Origin: Pseudonocardia hierapolitana
GTDB taxonomy: Bacteria > Actinomycetota > Actinomycetes > Mycobacteriales > Pseudonocardiaceae
Direction: 5' to 3'
DNA length: 64,000 bases
Assembly (NCBI RefSeq): GCF_007994075.1
Contig: NZ_VIWU01000001.1
Span: forward strand, 7,502,001 to 7,566,000
Shown here: one piece after another, positions 16,120 to 25,384 of the stretch
Position numbering within the stretch: position 1 is the first letter of the stretch
How the letters are laid out: each line of letters starts with the position of its first letter
Notes under the pieces: model-generated
The model's input: only the letters and a program-made list of their open reading frames with translations
What the model was told of the DNA's origin: nothing
The model's database searches: none
Made by a program: the position numbers and the translations under genes

Positions 16120-17154
16120 TCAGCCGCCGAGCATCAGGCCGACCAGATCCCGCCTGCTCCGCACGCCGAGCTTGTCGAACACGTTCTTGAGGTGGTCCTG
16201 CACCGTGTGCGGCGAGATGTGCAGCGCGGCGCAGATCGCCCGGGTCGAGGACCCGCGCAGCACGAGTCGCGCGACCTCCGCCTCACGCCGGGAGAGCCCG
16301 TAGGCGGCCAGCCGGATCGCGACGGTCGCGCGCGGCGCGCACGGCTCCACGACGACGGCGACCCGGCCGGCGCCCGCTCCGTCGAGGCGGGAGGCGTGCA
16401 GGGCGAGCCACCGGCCTGAAGCGGCGTGGACGCGCGTGGTGGGGGCGGCGCTGTCCCGGCTCAGCGCGGCCGCGACCGCGTACACGGCCGTGGGCAGCGG
16501 GAGGTGGCGGGCCGGTTCCAGCTGCGCCAGCAGGGCGTCGGCCTCCGGGGTGGCCGCGACGACGGTCAGGTCCTCCGCGAGGACCAGCACGCCGGGACGC
16601 AGGTCGTCGGCGGCCGGTGCGGGACCGTGCAGCAGCACCGTCTGGCGCAGCGCGTGCGCGATGTGCGGCCCGACGCGGGCCACGAGCGCGGCCTCCACGG
16701 GGCTGAAGCCCAGCGGGTGGTCGGTGCGGTGCAGGCACAGGAAGCCCCAGCAGTCCCCGCCGGTCGTCAGGGCGACCCGCAGCTCGTCGCCCAGCCCGGC
16801 CGGGCGCATGATGTCGCGGTAGCGCCCGCTCGACCAGCGGTCCCCGCGGGTCGCCGCGTCGAGCGACGACACGTGCGTGGAGGCCGTGGCGAGCGTCGTG
16901 AACTTGTTGACGTCCGCGTCGCGGAACTCGTTGTCGAGGAACAGCGCCGTGGCCGCGGCGAGGGGTTCTTCGGAGTACCCGCTGGTGAAGAGCAGCGTCT
17001 CCGGGTCGGCCGTGGCGAAGAAGGCCGCGTCCACCGGCATGATCCGCCGCAGGGACCGCAGGACCCCCGTCCGCAGCGCGGGGAGGTCCAGGCCGCTGTG
17101 GCACAGCCGGACGAGTTCCTGCTCCGCCCGCCCTGCACCGGATGCCGGGCTCAC
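16120..17154 (-). CDS. LuxR-family transcriptional regulator
   Basis: This 344-aa protein has a GAF/PAS-like sensor region (residues ~20-180, including the GGDCWGFLCLHR strand pair) and a C-terminal LuxR/GerE helix-turn-helix (residues ~280-340; LSRREAEVARLVLRGSSTRAI then ISPHTVQDHLKNVFDKLGVRSRRDLV). No receiver domain is present, so the signal is probably a ligand. The GTG start at 17154 is 86 bp from the divergent SnoaL-like gene, its likely target or neighbour. Confidence 0.88.
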   Translation of the reverse strand: MSPASGAGRAEQELVRLCHSGLDLPALRTGVLRSLRRIMPVDAAFFATADPETLLFTSGYSEEPLAAATALFLDNEFRDADVNKFTTLATASTHVSSLDAATRGDRWSSGRYRDIMRPAGLGDELRVALTTGGDCWGFLCLHRTDHPLGFSPVEAALVARVGPHIAHALRQTVLLHGPAPAADDLRPGVLVLAEDLTVVAATPEADALLAQLEPARHLPLPTAVYAVAAALSRDSAAPTTRVHAASGRWLALHASRLDGAGAGRVAVVVEPCAPRATVAIRLAAYGLSRREAEVARLVLRGSSTRAICAALHISPHTVQDHLKNVFDKLGVRSRRDLVGLMLGG

Positions 17155-17240
17155 GGACGAAGTGTCCGCCCACGCGAACGGCGGCGGAACCCCATGTTGT
17201 TGGGATGGCCCCCGCTGCCGCGGCGCTCCACCCTTCCGCC

Positions 17241-17672
17241 ATGAGCACCAGCCAGGAATCCCGCAACAAGCAGCTCGTCGACGCGTTCATCCAGGAGCTC
17301 TTCACGAAGGGCGACCTCGAGGCCGTCGACCGTTACGTGCACCCCGACTGCATCGACCACGACCCGCCGGTGCCCGACGCGCCCTCCGGGGCGGAAGGCC
17401 TGCGCCGAGCGGCCGTCGTGTTCCGGCAGGCGCTGCCGGACTGGCACAGCGACGTCCTCCAGCTCGTCGCCGAGGGCGACACGGTGGTCGAGCGGTTCCG
17501 CGCCAGCGGTACGCACACCGGTGCCCCGCTGATGGGCGTGCCACCGACCGGCCGCGCCATCGTGCTCGACGGCATCAACGTCTTCCGGATCGAGGACGGC
17601 AGGATCGTCGAGCGCTGGGGCCGGCTCGACGAGCTCGGGCTGCTGCGCGGGCTCGGCCTCGTGCCCGCGTAG
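17241..17672 (+). CDS. SnoaL-like ester cyclase/isomerase-fold protein
   Basis: This 143-aa NTF2-fold protein has the SnoaL pattern: NKQLVDAFIQELFTKGDLEAVDRYVHPDCIDHDPP, then WHSDVLQLVAEGDTVVERFRASGTHTG and a final FRIEDGRIVERWGRLDELGLLRQ-type end. Members include polyketide cyclases and many orphan enzymes, and no polyketide genes are nearby, so the reaction is unknown. ATG at 17241 starts the conserved domain. It is divergent from a LuxR regulator and ends 3 bp before the convergent PLP gene. Confidence 0.83.
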   Translation: MSTSQESRNKQLVDAFIQELFTKGDLEAVDRYVHPDCIDHDPPVPDAPSGAEGLRRAAVVFRQALPDWHSDVLQLVAEGDTVVERFRASGTHTGAPLMGVPPTGRAIVLDGINVFRIEDGRIVERWGRLDELGLLRGLGLVPA

Positions 17673-17675
17673 CCG

Positions 17676-18887
17676 TCAGGCCGGCCCGACGGCCACGGTC
17701 AGCGCCTGGTCCAGGTCGGCCACCAGGTCCCGAGGGTCCTCCAGACCCACCGAGAACCGCAGGTGGCCGTACCGCCGGAACTCCTCCGGGTAGAACCGGG
17801 CGCGCTCGTCGTCGCCGGACACGTGCACGATCAGCGACTCGTCGTGTCCGAGCGACACCGCCGACGTGATCACCCGCAGCGCCGCGACGAACCGGTTCTG
17901 CGTGTCGGAGTCGCCTGCCACGGCGAACGCGACCATGCCGCCGAACCCGCCGTCGAGGGTGCGGGCGGCGAGCGTGTGCTGAGGGTGCGACGCGAGGCCG
18001 GGGTAGGCGACGTAGGCCACCCGCGGGTCCTGGTCGAGGAACTCGGCCACCGCCTGCGCGTTCGCGCAGTGGGTCCGCATCCGCATCGGCAGCGTCACCG
18101 AGCCGCGCATGATCAGCCAGGCGTTGAACGGGCTGATCGCCCCGCCGACGTTCACCATCGCCTCCGTGCGCACCGCCTCGACGAGCGCCGTCCCTGCGTC
18201 GCCTGACCCGATGACGGCGCCGCCCATCGCGTCGCCGTGGCCGTTGATGTACTTCGTGAGCGAGTGCACGACGACGTCCGCGCCGAGGGCGAGCGGGCGC
18301 TGCAGGACGGGCGTGGCGAACGTGGCGTCCACCGAGAGCAGGGCGCCTGCGGCGTGCGCGAGCTCGGCCACGGCGGCCACGTCGGTGATGCGGGTGGTCG
18401 GGTTGGCCGGGGTCTCGACGTGCACGAGCCGGGTCTCCGGCCGGACGGCGGCGGCCACGGCGGCCGGGTCGGAGGAGTCGACGAGCGTGGCCGTGATCCC
18501 GTACTTGGCCGGGAGCAGCTCCGTGAGCAGCCGGTACGTGCCGACGTAGGTGTTGTCGGAGCAGACGACGTGGTCGCCGGAACGCAGCGCGGCGAAGAGC
18601 ACGGCGTGGATCGCCGCCATGCCGCTGGCGAGCGCCACCGCGGCGGCCCCGCCCTCGAGCGCCGCGAGCTTCTCCTCGAGCCACTTCTGGTTGGCTCCGC
18701 CGTTGCGGGTGTAGAGCGGCGTGCCGGTGCCCGACCAGGAGATCTCCGACGGGTCGTCGGGCAGGGCGTAGGAGTTGGCCATCACCAGCGGGCGGCGGAT
18801 CGCCCCGCTCCCGGCGTCGACGGCGTTGCCGGCGTGGATGGCGAGCGTGGCGAGGCGGCGGAGGTCGGGGCGCGGTGAGGTGGACAC
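17676..18887 (-). CDS. Cys/Met-metabolism PLP-dependent enzyme (gamma-synthase/lyase type)
   Basis: This 403-aa protein is a fold-type I transsulfuration enzyme. The PLP Lys is K212 in SLTKYINGHGD, the SxMAA cofactor loop is ALASGMAAIHAV, and the VHVETPANPTTRITD and DATFATP segments are typical. It could be cystathionine gamma-synthase, methionine gamma-lyase or O-acylhomoserine sulfhydrylase; sequence alone does not decide. GTG at 18887 has a strong AAAGGAGG. The 120-bp upstream gap holds a GGCCGA/TCGGCC hairpin (18934-18953) but no recognisable SAM riboswitch core. Confidence 0.88.
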   Translation of the reverse strand: MSTSPRPDLRRLATLAIHAGNAVDAGSGAIRRPLVMANSYALPDDPSEISWSGTGTPLYTRNGGANQKWLEEKLAALEGGAAAVALASGMAAIHAVLFAALRSGDHVVCSDNTYVGTYRLLTELLPAKYGITATLVDSSDPAAVAAAVRPETRLVHVETPANPTTRITDVAAVAELAHAAGALLSVDATFATPVLQRPLALGADVVVHSLTKYINGHGDAMGGAVIGSGDAGTALVEAVRTEAMVNVGGAISPFNAWLIMRGSVTLPMRMRTHCANAQAVAEFLDQDPRVAYVAYPGLASHPQHTLAARTLDGGFGGMVAFAVAGDSDTQNRFVAALRVITSAVSLGHDESLIVHVSGDDERARFYPEEFRRYGHLRFSVGLEDPRDLVADLDQALTVAVGPA

Positions 18888-19010
18888 GCCTCCTTTCTAG
18901 TGACTCCCGGGGGTGAAGGCCTGGCCCGGCCGGGGCCGACATTGCCTTCGGCCGCCACGACCCGGCGCACCACCCAGGTGCCCTTGATGGCTCCCAGCGG
19001 GATGACTCGT

Positions 19011-19826
19011 CTAGATCTCCGCGCCGAGCGCCCGGTAGGCCGGGCGCAGCAGCTCGGCGGCCTGCTCGCCGCGGATCTCGATCGGGAACGGAGGCACCTG
19101 GTCGAGCAGGGCGTCCGGCGGGGTGCGCGGACCGGCGAGCTGCTCTGGCAGCTCGCCCGACGCCCAGAACCGGTCCATGACCTGGGCGAGGTCCTCCCCG
19201 TACGCGGGTGCGGGGGCCGCCGAGCGCCGGGCGCGCAGCTCCTCCAGCAGCGCGTCGCGGTGACGTCCGCGCAGCGCGAGGATCTGGAACGGGTCGGCGT
19301 CGAACCGCTCGGCGAGTACGTAGCAGACCGCCGCGAGGTGCTTGCACGGCACCGCGTAGTCGGGGCAGCTGCAGTCCATCGCGAGATCGCGCTCGTTCGC
19401 CGGGAAGAGCGAGAGCCCCACCGCCTCGAAGACGCGCTCGATGTCGCGCGGCATCTCCCCGTTGAGGAGGGCCGCCGCGTACGAGGCGTCGTCGGTGAGG
19501 GCCTGCGCCACCGCCGCCCACTCCGCCTTGCCGAACGCGGGCACCCCGATCCGCACCTGGTAGGGCTGCGGCCGCGAGCCCTGGACCTGCGCGACGGCGC
19601 CGCCCACGTCGATGTCGAGGGAGACGATCTGCCCGGCGCGGGCGTAGCTGCGGCCCCGGGACAGCCGCCCGCCCACCCCGAGCGACTCCAGCACGGACAG
19701 GAAGCGCTGCGACCACCAGGTGCGCGCCACCGGGCCGCGGGTGCTGTTGATCTGGATGCCGCCCTCGACCCGGCGCGGGCGGGAGGGCTCGGCGTCGCGC
19801 CACCAGAAGGGATCCGGGTCAGGCAT
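19011..19826 (-). CDS. SWIM zinc-finger protein
   Basis: This 271-aa protein has a SWIM zinc finger near residues 150-161 (CSCPDYAVPCKH, C-x-C-xn-C-x-H). In actinobacteria such proteins are regularly encoded next to a large SNF2 helicase, as here: the start overlaps the helicase stop by 8 bp. A role in nucleic-acid binding or in helping the helicase is inferred. The N-terminus DPFWWRDAEPSRPRRVEGGI is typical of this family, supporting the ATG at 19826. Confidence 0.88.
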   Translation of the reverse strand: MPDPDPFWWRDAEPSRPRRVEGGIQINSTRGPVARTWWSQRFLSVLESLGVGGRLSRGRSYARAGQIVSLDIDVGGAVAQVQGSRPQPYQVRIGVPAFGKAEWAAVAQALTDDASYAAALLNGEMPRDIERVFEAVGLSLFPANERDLAMDCSCPDYAVPCKHLAAVCYVLAERFDADPFQILALRGRHRDALLEELRARRSAAPAPAYGEDLAQVMDRFWASGELPEQLAGPRTPPDALLDQVPPFPIEIRGEQAAELLRPAYRALGAEI

Positions 19827-22800
19827 CCTCGGCCTCCTCCTCCTGGAGGGCCTCGCCGCCGAGCGTGAACAGCTCCCGCAGCGACTCGGTGGACAGCTCC
19901 GTGAGCCAGCCCTCGCCGTCGCCCACGACCATGGAGGACAGGGCCTTCTTCTTCGTGATCAGCTCGTCGATGCGCTCCTCGACCGTGCCCGGGCACACGA
20001 ACTTGCGCACCTGCACGTTGCGCCGCTGGCCGATGCGGAAGGCGCGGTCGGTGGCCTGGTTCTCGACGGCCGGGTTCCACCAGCGGTCGAGGTGGATCAC
20101 GTGGTTGGCGGCGGTGAGCGTGAGGCCGGTGCCGCCCGCCTTGAGCGAGAGCAGCATGATCGGTGGGCCGTCCCCGGCCTGGAAACGCGTGACCATCTCG
20201 TCGCGCCGCTTCTTCGGGGTGCCGCCGTGCAGGAACGCGACGTCGGTGTCGAAGCGGGCCGACAGGTGCGGGACGAGCATGTGGCCGAACTCGGTGAACT
20301 GCGTGAAGCACAGCACGCGGTCGCCTTCGTCGAGGATCTCGGCGAGGATCTCCTCCAGCCTGATGATCTTGCCGGAGCGGCGGCCCACCGGGGAGCCGTC
20401 GTGCAGCAGCTGCGCGGGGTGGTTGCAGACCTGCTTGAGCTTGGCCATCGCGGCGAGGACGTTGCCGCGCCGCTCGATGCCCTCGGTGTCCTCGATCTTC
20501 TCCAGCATGTCGTCGACGACGGTGCGGTAGAGCGACGCCTGTTCGCGGGTGAGCCGGTAGTGCTGGGTGACCTCGATCTTGTCGGGCAGGTCGTCGATGA
20601 TCGTGGGGTCGGTCTTGACCCGGCGCAGCAGGTAGGGACGGGTGACGCGGCGCAGCAGCGCGGCCGTGTCCTTGTTGCCGTGGCGCTCCACCGGGATCGC
20701 GTAGCGGATGCGGAAGCTGTCGGCGGAGCCGAGCAGGCCGGGGTTGAGCACGTCCATGATCGACCAGAGCTCGGAGAGCCGGTTCTCCACCGGGGTGCCG
20801 GTGAGGGCCACGCGGTGCTCCGCGGTGAACCGGCGCACGGCGCGGGCGTGGGTGGCCCGGCTGTTCTTCACGGCCTGCGCCTCGTCGAGCACGAGCCGCC
20901 GCCACGCCACCTGCGCGAGATCGTCACCGTCGCGAGCGGCGGTGGCGTAGGTGGTGACGACGAGGTCGGCATCCGCGACGGCCGTCAGGAGTGCCTCGCC
21001 GTGGGCGCGGCCTGCACCGTGGTGGGCGAGCACGCGCAGGTCGGGCGCGAACCGCGCGGCCTCCCGCTGCCAGGTGCCGACCAGCGACATCGGGCAGACC
21101 AGCAGCGTGGGCGCGCGCCGCTCCTGCGCTCGTTCGCAGGCCTCGAGCGCGAGCAGCTGGACGGTCTTGCCCAGCCCCATGTCGTCGGCGAGGCAGGCAC
21201 CGAGCCCGAGGGCGGACAGGAACGCCAGCCACGACACGCCGCGCTGCTGGTAGGGGCGCAGCTGGGCCTGGAAGCTCGGCGGCGGCTCGATCGGGCTGAT
21301 CGTCTGCTCCGCGGTGCCGGCGAGCAGCTCGCCGATCCAACCGTCGGCCCGGATGTCGGTGACCGGGAGCGGCACCTCCCCGTCGTCCCAGTCGTCGGGG
21401 TGGCGCTGGGCCAGCGCGAGGATCTCGGCGGCGGTGCCCCCTCCCGCCACACCCGCGTCCGCGTCGCGGCGGGTGCGGGCCCGGCGCAGGAACTCCAGGC
21501 CCTTGCGCAGCCGCTCGACGTCGACGCTCACCCAGCGGCCGCGCAGCCGCACGAGCGGCGCCTTGGTGGCGACGAGCTCGCTGATCTCCTCCTCGGACAG
21601 CTCCTCGTCGCCCACCGCGATCGACCAGCGGAACTCCGCGAGCTGCTCGCGGCCGAGGCCGCTGCGGGTGAGCACGCGGTCGGCGGGTGTGCTGCGGGCG
21701 GAGAGGGTGAGCCCCACCCGGCGCGCGCCGTCCCAGCCGCGCGGAAGCTGCACCCCGAACCCCGCCTCGACGAGCAGCGCGGCGCGGGTGGTGAGGAACT
21801 CGTGGGCGTCGTCGACGGTGAGGTCGAGGTGGCCGGGCCGGGCCTGACGCAACGCCCTGGCGAGCGCCGGGTACACCAGTGCCGCCCGGCCCAGCTCGGC
21901 CAGCAGCAGCTCCTGCGGCTCGGCGAGCAGGCGCTCCGCAGCGCCGGCCCACACGTGCTCGGCGGGAACGAGCAGGCTCGGGTCGGCCGTGGACTGGAGC
22001 AGGAACTCCAGCACCCAGCGGGTGCCCTCCCCGGTCTGGTCGAGCGTGTCCGGCTCGGGATCGGACGGGTCGTGCAACGTGCTGATCTCCGAGAGCCGGA
22101 AGCAGGCCCGGCCCTCGCCGGTGGTGTCGGCGCCGAAGGCGTCCCAGTCGGCCACGGCCTCCTCGAGCGCGGACAGCTCCGTGGCGGGGACGGCGGCGTC
22201 GAGGCGGCCGTCGGCGGTGAGCAGGGCGGCGAGCCACGCCTCGGTGACGGGCGGCGCGCCTGATGCGCGGCCGCGCCGCGGCGGGAGGAGGGTGACCGGC
22301 TGCGGGGCGCGGGCCAGGCGGTCGCGCACGGCGGCGTCGGTGAGCGCCTCGAGCGCGCCGGCCATCAGCTCGTGCGGGTCGGGCCCCGCGCCGGGGGCGA
22401 GCGCTTCCGCCCGCCCGACCGGCGGCAGCGCCGCGATGAGCGCGTCGAACGCGACGGCGTCGAGCCCCTGCACGACCGGCCGCCACCGGGCGAAGGCGTG
22501 GCCGCCGTGGCGGCGCAGGGTGGGCAGCACCCGGCCGCGGGCGGCGAGGTCGGCCGCGAGCGCGGCCACGGCGCGCAGGTGCGCCACGGAGGCGCCGTAG
22601 CGCGCCTCGTCGGCCGGGTCCTCCAGCTCGGCGGCGTCGACGGCGAGCGCGGGCACCGTCCAGGCGCGCAGCACGGGACCGCCGCGGGGCGCCCCGTTCC
22701 GTCCGGCACCGCGCACCAGCTCGGGCGAGGCGAGCGGCCCGCCCGGGCGCGAGGGCAGCAGGAGCGTGGCTGTGGCCGGCTTGCCCGGGTGCAGCGCCGC

Positions 22801-22941
22801 GAGCGCGGACACCGGCGCCGCGAACGGGTGCGGCCGCGCGGGGCGCATCGACCGGCTCGACGAGCCGGCGGGCCGATCGCCGTCCTCGGCCCAGAGCAGC
22901 ACCCCGCGGCCCGGGGACCAGAGGGCGTGGACGGCGAGCAC
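19819..22941 (-). CDS. SNF2/RapA-family DEAD/DEAH-like helicase
   Basis: The 1040-aa protein has a variable N-terminal half (~residues 1-540) and a C-terminal Swi2/Snf2 motor. Visible motifs are Q/Ia YQQRGVSWL, Walker A DDMGLGKT (~residue 585), Walker B/II DEAQ (~683), motif III LTGTPVENRLSELWS, and helicase C motifs LLSLKAGGTGLTLT and RAFRIGQ. It is an ATP-driven DNA translocase of the HepA/RapA type. It forms a two-gene operon with the SWIM protein downstream. GTG at 22941 gives MLAVHALWSPGRGVLLWAED, typical of the family. Confidence 0.93.
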   Translation of the reverse strand: MLAVHALWSPGRGVLLWAEDGDRPAGSSSRSMRPARPHPFAAPVSALAALHPGKPATATLLLPSRPGGPLASPELVRGAGRNGAPRGGPVLRAWTVPALAVDAAELEDPADEARYGASVAHLRAVAALAADLAARGRVLPTLRRHGGHAFARWRPVVQGLDAVAFDALIAALPPVGRAEALAPGAGPDPHELMAGALEALTDAAVRDRLARAPQPVTLLPPRRGRASGAPPVTEAWLAALLTADGRLDAAVPATELSALEEAVADWDAFGADTTGEGRACFRLSEISTLHDPSDPEPDTLDQTGEGTRWVLEFLLQSTADPSLLVPAEHVWAGAAERLLAEPQELLLAELGRAALVYPALARALRQARPGHLDLTVDDAHEFLTTRAALLVEAGFGVQLPRGWDGARRVGLTLSARSTPADRVLTRSGLGREQLAEFRWSIAVGDEELSEEEISELVATKAPLVRLRGRWVSVDVERLRKGLEFLRRARTRRDADAGVAGGGTAAEILALAQRHPDDWDDGEVPLPVTDIRADGWIGELLAGTAEQTISPIEPPPSFQAQLRPYQQRGVSWLAFLSALGLGACLADDMGLGKTVQLLALEACERAQERRAPTLLVCPMSLVGTWQREAARFAPDLRVLAHHGAGRAHGEALLTAVADADLVVTTYATAARDGDDLAQVAWRRLVLDEAQAVKNSRATHARAVRRFTAEHRVALTGTPVENRLSELWSIMDVLNPGLLGSADSFRIRYAIPVERHGNKDTAALLRRVTRPYLLRRVKTDPTIIDDLPDKIEVTQHYRLTREQASLYRTVVDDMLEKIEDTEGIERRGNVLAAMAKLKQVCNHPAQLLHDGSPVGRRSGKIIRLEEILAEILDEGDRVLCFTQFTEFGHMLVPHLSARFDTDVAFLHGGTPKKRRDEMVTRFQAGDGPPIMLLSLKAGGTGLTLTAANHVIHLDRWWNPAVENQATDRAFRIGQRRNVQVRKFVCPGTVEERIDELITKKKALSSMVVGDGEGWLTELSTESLRELFTLGGEALQEEEAEDA

Positions 22942-23074
22942 GGGATCAGGCTACGGAGGTGCCCCGACAACCGGTGGTGGCGGGCGCGCGCGGGGTGCTC
23001 CGGTGGTGCGGGGTGTGGAGCCGCGCCGGTGCTGGGCGGTACGGTCGCCCACGGGTTCAGTTGGGCGGGATCGC

Positions 23075-23091
23075 GTTCTGCGTAGCGGAAC
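23075..23091. promoter_or_regulatory. IclR-type operator candidate
   Basis: GTTCTGC-GTA-GCGGAAC is a 17-bp palindrome with one mismatched pair, placed 15 bp ahead of the start codon of the mannonate-dehydratase-like gene. The TTCYGC-N3-GCRGAA form resembles operators of IclR-family sugar-acid regulators. No regulator gene is adjacent. Confidence 0.5.
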
Positions 23092-23106
23092 AGAGGAGGG
23101 TGATCG

Positions 23107-24090
23107 GTGAGGATCGCGGAGATGCTGCCGGCGGACCAGGCGGGCGGCAGCCTCTGGCCGCTGATGCGGCAGGCCGGCGTGACCGACGCGGTCGGCACGC
23201 TCCCCGGCGACCCCCGGCCCCGCCCGGGACACGAGGCGCCGTGGGACTACCTCCCCATGGTCCGCGCGAAGGACCTCTACGAGCGCAACGGATTCGACCT
23301 GGGCGTGATCGAGTGGCGCCCGCCGTTCAACCTCGCCAAGCGTGGGCTGCCCGGCCGCGACGAGGAGATCGAGAACGTCTGCACGTTGCTGCGCAACATG
23401 GGCAGGCTCGGGATCCCGGTGTGGTGCTACGAGTGGATGACCGATCGCAACTGGGTGCGCACGAGCACGGCCGTCCCGTCGCGCGGCGGGTCGACCGTCA
23501 CCGGGTTCGACCGGGCCGTCTTCGAGGCCGGACCGCCGCCCCCGCTCGGCACGATCTCCGAGGAGCAACTCTGGGAGAACCTGGAGTACTTCCTCGCTCG
23601 GGTGCTGCCCGTCGCGGAGGAGGCGGGCGTGCGCCTCGCGATGCACCCGGACGACCCGCCGATCTCGCCGCTCGGCGGCATCGGGCGGATCATGTCGAGC
23701 GTCGACGGGTTCCGGCGGCTGCTGGAGATCTCCGACAGCCCCATGAACGGCATCACGTTCTGCCAGGGCAACTTCCGCCTCATGACCGACGACCTGCCGG
23801 GCACCATCCGCGGCCTCGGGGACGGCGGCAAGATCTTCTTCGTCCACTTCCGGGACGTCGAGGGCACGGTCGACCACTTCGTCGAGACCTGGCACGACGC
23901 AGGCCCCACCGACATGCGGGCCTGCGTCGAGGCCTACCACGGCATCGGGTTCGACGGCCTGATGCGGTCGGACCACGTGCCGACGCTGCACGGTGAGGTG
24001 GGTGCCCAGGCCGGATACGGCGTGCTCGGCAGGCTGTACGCCGTCGGCTACATCCGCGGCCTCATCGAGGGAACCACCGCACGCGGGTAG
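23107..24090 (+). CDS. Mannonate dehydratase-like protein (UxuA family)
   Basis: This 327-aa TIM-barrel protein has UxuA hallmarks: metal-site segments MHPDDPP, CQGNF, HFRDVEG and RSDHVP near the C-terminal strands, and GVIEWRPPFN early on. UxuA converts D-mannonate to 2-keto-3-deoxygluconate; this copy is a little shorter than E. coli UxuA and may act on a related sugar acid. GTG at 23107 follows GAGGAGGG. An IclR-type palindrome lies just upstream. Sugar-utilisation genes (rhamnoside operon) begin 1.4 kb downstream. Confidence 0.83.
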   Translation: MRIAEMLPADQAGGSLWPLMRQAGVTDAVGTLPGDPRPRPGHEAPWDYLPMVRAKDLYERNGFDLGVIEWRPPFNLAKRGLPGRDEEIENVCTLLRNMGRLGIPVWCYEWMTDRNWVRTSTAVPSRGGSTVTGFDRAVFEAGPPPPLGTISEEQLWENLEYFLARVLPVAEEAGVRLAMHPDDPPISPLGGIGRIMSSVDGFRRLLEISDSPMNGITFCQGNFRLMTDDLPGTIRGLGDGGKIFFVHFRDVEGTVDHFVETWHDAGPTDMRACVEAYHGIGFDGLMRSDHVPTLHGEVGAQAGYGVLGRLYAVGYIRGLIEGTTARG

Positions 24091-24113
24091 GCACCCGGTG
24101 CAGCTGCCGACGG

Positions 24114-24830
24114 TCAGGCGGTGAGCGACTTCGCGAGGAAGCGTCGAACCGCGTCGCGGGCACCGCCGACGATCTCCGGGCCGTGGGTGAAGGCCACACG
24201 GTCGTACTCCAGCTCGCCCAGTACGTGTGCGGTGCGCTTGGTCATCCGGAAGTCGGTGCAGAAGAACCGGGGCGGGTAACGCATGCCGAGCACGTTGAAG
24301 ATCGCGTCACCGGTGATCAGCGTGCGCGTCGGCTGGTGCAGGAGCGAGATGTGCCCGGGGGAGTGACCGGGCGTCGCCACCACGCGCAGCCCGCCCGCGA
24401 CGTCGAGCACCTGCCCGTCGGTGAGCTTCTCGCCGACACCCACGGCCGGGAACCGCCCGTCCTGCAGCCGCGCGAAGACCCGGCCCACCGAGTACGACTT
24501 GTCGTTGGGCGGGGACTCGCCCGACTCGACGAACCCGGCGTCGTCGGCGTGCACCGCCAGCGGCGCGCCCGTGCGGTCCGCCATCTCCTTCGCGCCGCCC
24601 GCGTGGTCCGGGTGGGCGTGGGTGAGCACGATCCGCTGCACGTCGGCGGGGTGTTTCCCGAGCGCGGCCAGCCCGGCGACGATCCGCGCGGGCGCCCGTT
24701 CGACACCCGTGTCCACGAGGGTGACCGACCCGTCGCCGTCGACGAGGGCGAACGAGTTGACCGCCCACGACCCGACGGTGGGGATGCGGAACACACCCGG
24801 TGCGACCGCCACGGCGGGGGGAGGAGCCAT
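24114..24830 (-). CDS. MBL-fold metallo-hydrolase
   Basis: This 238-aa metallo-beta-lactamase fold protein has the metal motif HAHPDH (His71, His73, Asp75, His76), a further His in TPGHSPGHISLL, Asp in LITGDAIF and a final His in FTHGPEIVGG. This is the glyoxalase II-like/MBL hydrolase group; the substrate is unknown. ATG at 24830 follows a purine-poor leader. It is divergent from the PPOX gene; the two starts are about 100 bp apart. Confidence 0.88.
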   Translation of the reverse strand: MAPPPAVAVAPGVFRIPTVGSWAVNSFALVDGDGSVTLVDTGVERAPARIVAGLAALGKHPADVQRIVLTHAHPDHAGGAKEMADRTGAPLAVHADDAGFVESGESPPNDKSYSVGRVFARLQDGRFPAVGVGEKLTDGQVLDVAGGLRVVATPGHSPGHISLLHQPTRTLITGDAIFNVLGMRYPPRFFCTDFRMTKRTAHVLGELEYDRVAFTHGPEIVGGARDAVRRFLAKSLTA

Positions 24831-24931
24831 GCGGCCGCAGCGTAGCCGGGACGGACTGGCAGGGACCCCAGGAGCGGGCCCCGGTTCTCTCCCGGTCGCG
24901 CCGAGCGGATCCTCCGGCCACACTCCGCGAG

Positions 24932-25384
24932 GTGCCCGCCCTCGACCCCGCCGCGATGCGCTCCCTCGCCGCCGCCGCCCCGGTGGCCCGGCTGGCGACC
25001 CTGCGCCCCGACGGCACCCCGCGGCTGGTTCCGATCACGTTCGTGCTCGTGGACGGCCTGATCTGCTCCGCGGTGGACGAGGTCAAGCCGAAGACGACCA
25101 CCCGGCTCGCTCGCCTCGCCGACGTCGAGCGCGACCCGCGGGTGGGGATCGTCGTCGACCACTACGCCGACGACTGGTCGGCGCTGTGGTGGGTCCGGGT
25201 GGACGGCACGGCCGCGGTGCACGGGGGCGGCCGGCTGCGCGAGCGGGCGCTGGACGCGCTGGTGGCGAAGTACCCGCCGTACGCGGTGGCGCCGCCGTCG
25301 GGTCGGGTCCTCGTGGTCACGCCGACGCGCTGGGCCGGCTGGTCAGCCACCTCTCCGACCAGCGGTGAAACCTTTCACTGCTGA
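24932..25384 (+). CDS. PPOX-class F420-dependent enzyme (Rv0121-like, TIGR03668-type)
   Basis: The ~150-aa split-barrel protein starts LDPAAMRSLAAAAPVARLATLRPDGTPRLVPITF, and has the DEVKPKTTTRLARLADVERDPRVGIVVDHYADDWSALWWVRVDG core typical of Rv0121-type members. These bind F420 (or flavin) and act as oxidoreductases of mostly unknown substrate. GTG at 24932 fits the family length; ATG at 24956 is an alternative. The stop codon lies inside the first LacI-type palindrome of the downstream operon. Confidence 0.82.
   Translation: MPALDPAAMRSLAAAAPVARLATLRPDGTPRLVPITFVLVDGLICSAVDEVKPKTTTRLARLADVERDPRVGIVVDHYADDWSALWWVRVDGTAAVHGGGRLRERALDALVAKYPPYAVAPPSGRVLVVTPTRWAGWSATSPTSGETFHC

Noticed and set aside
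16120..18887. Polyketide or secondary-metabolite cluster from the SnoaL and LuxR genes
   Set aside because: No synthase, carrier or tailoring genes are present; SnoaL-like proteins are widespread orphans.
18888..19010. SAM riboswitch before the Cys/Met PLP gene
   Set aside because: The gap holds GC hairpins, but I could not find the conserved core of SAM-I/IV or SAM-II; a covariance-model search would settle it.
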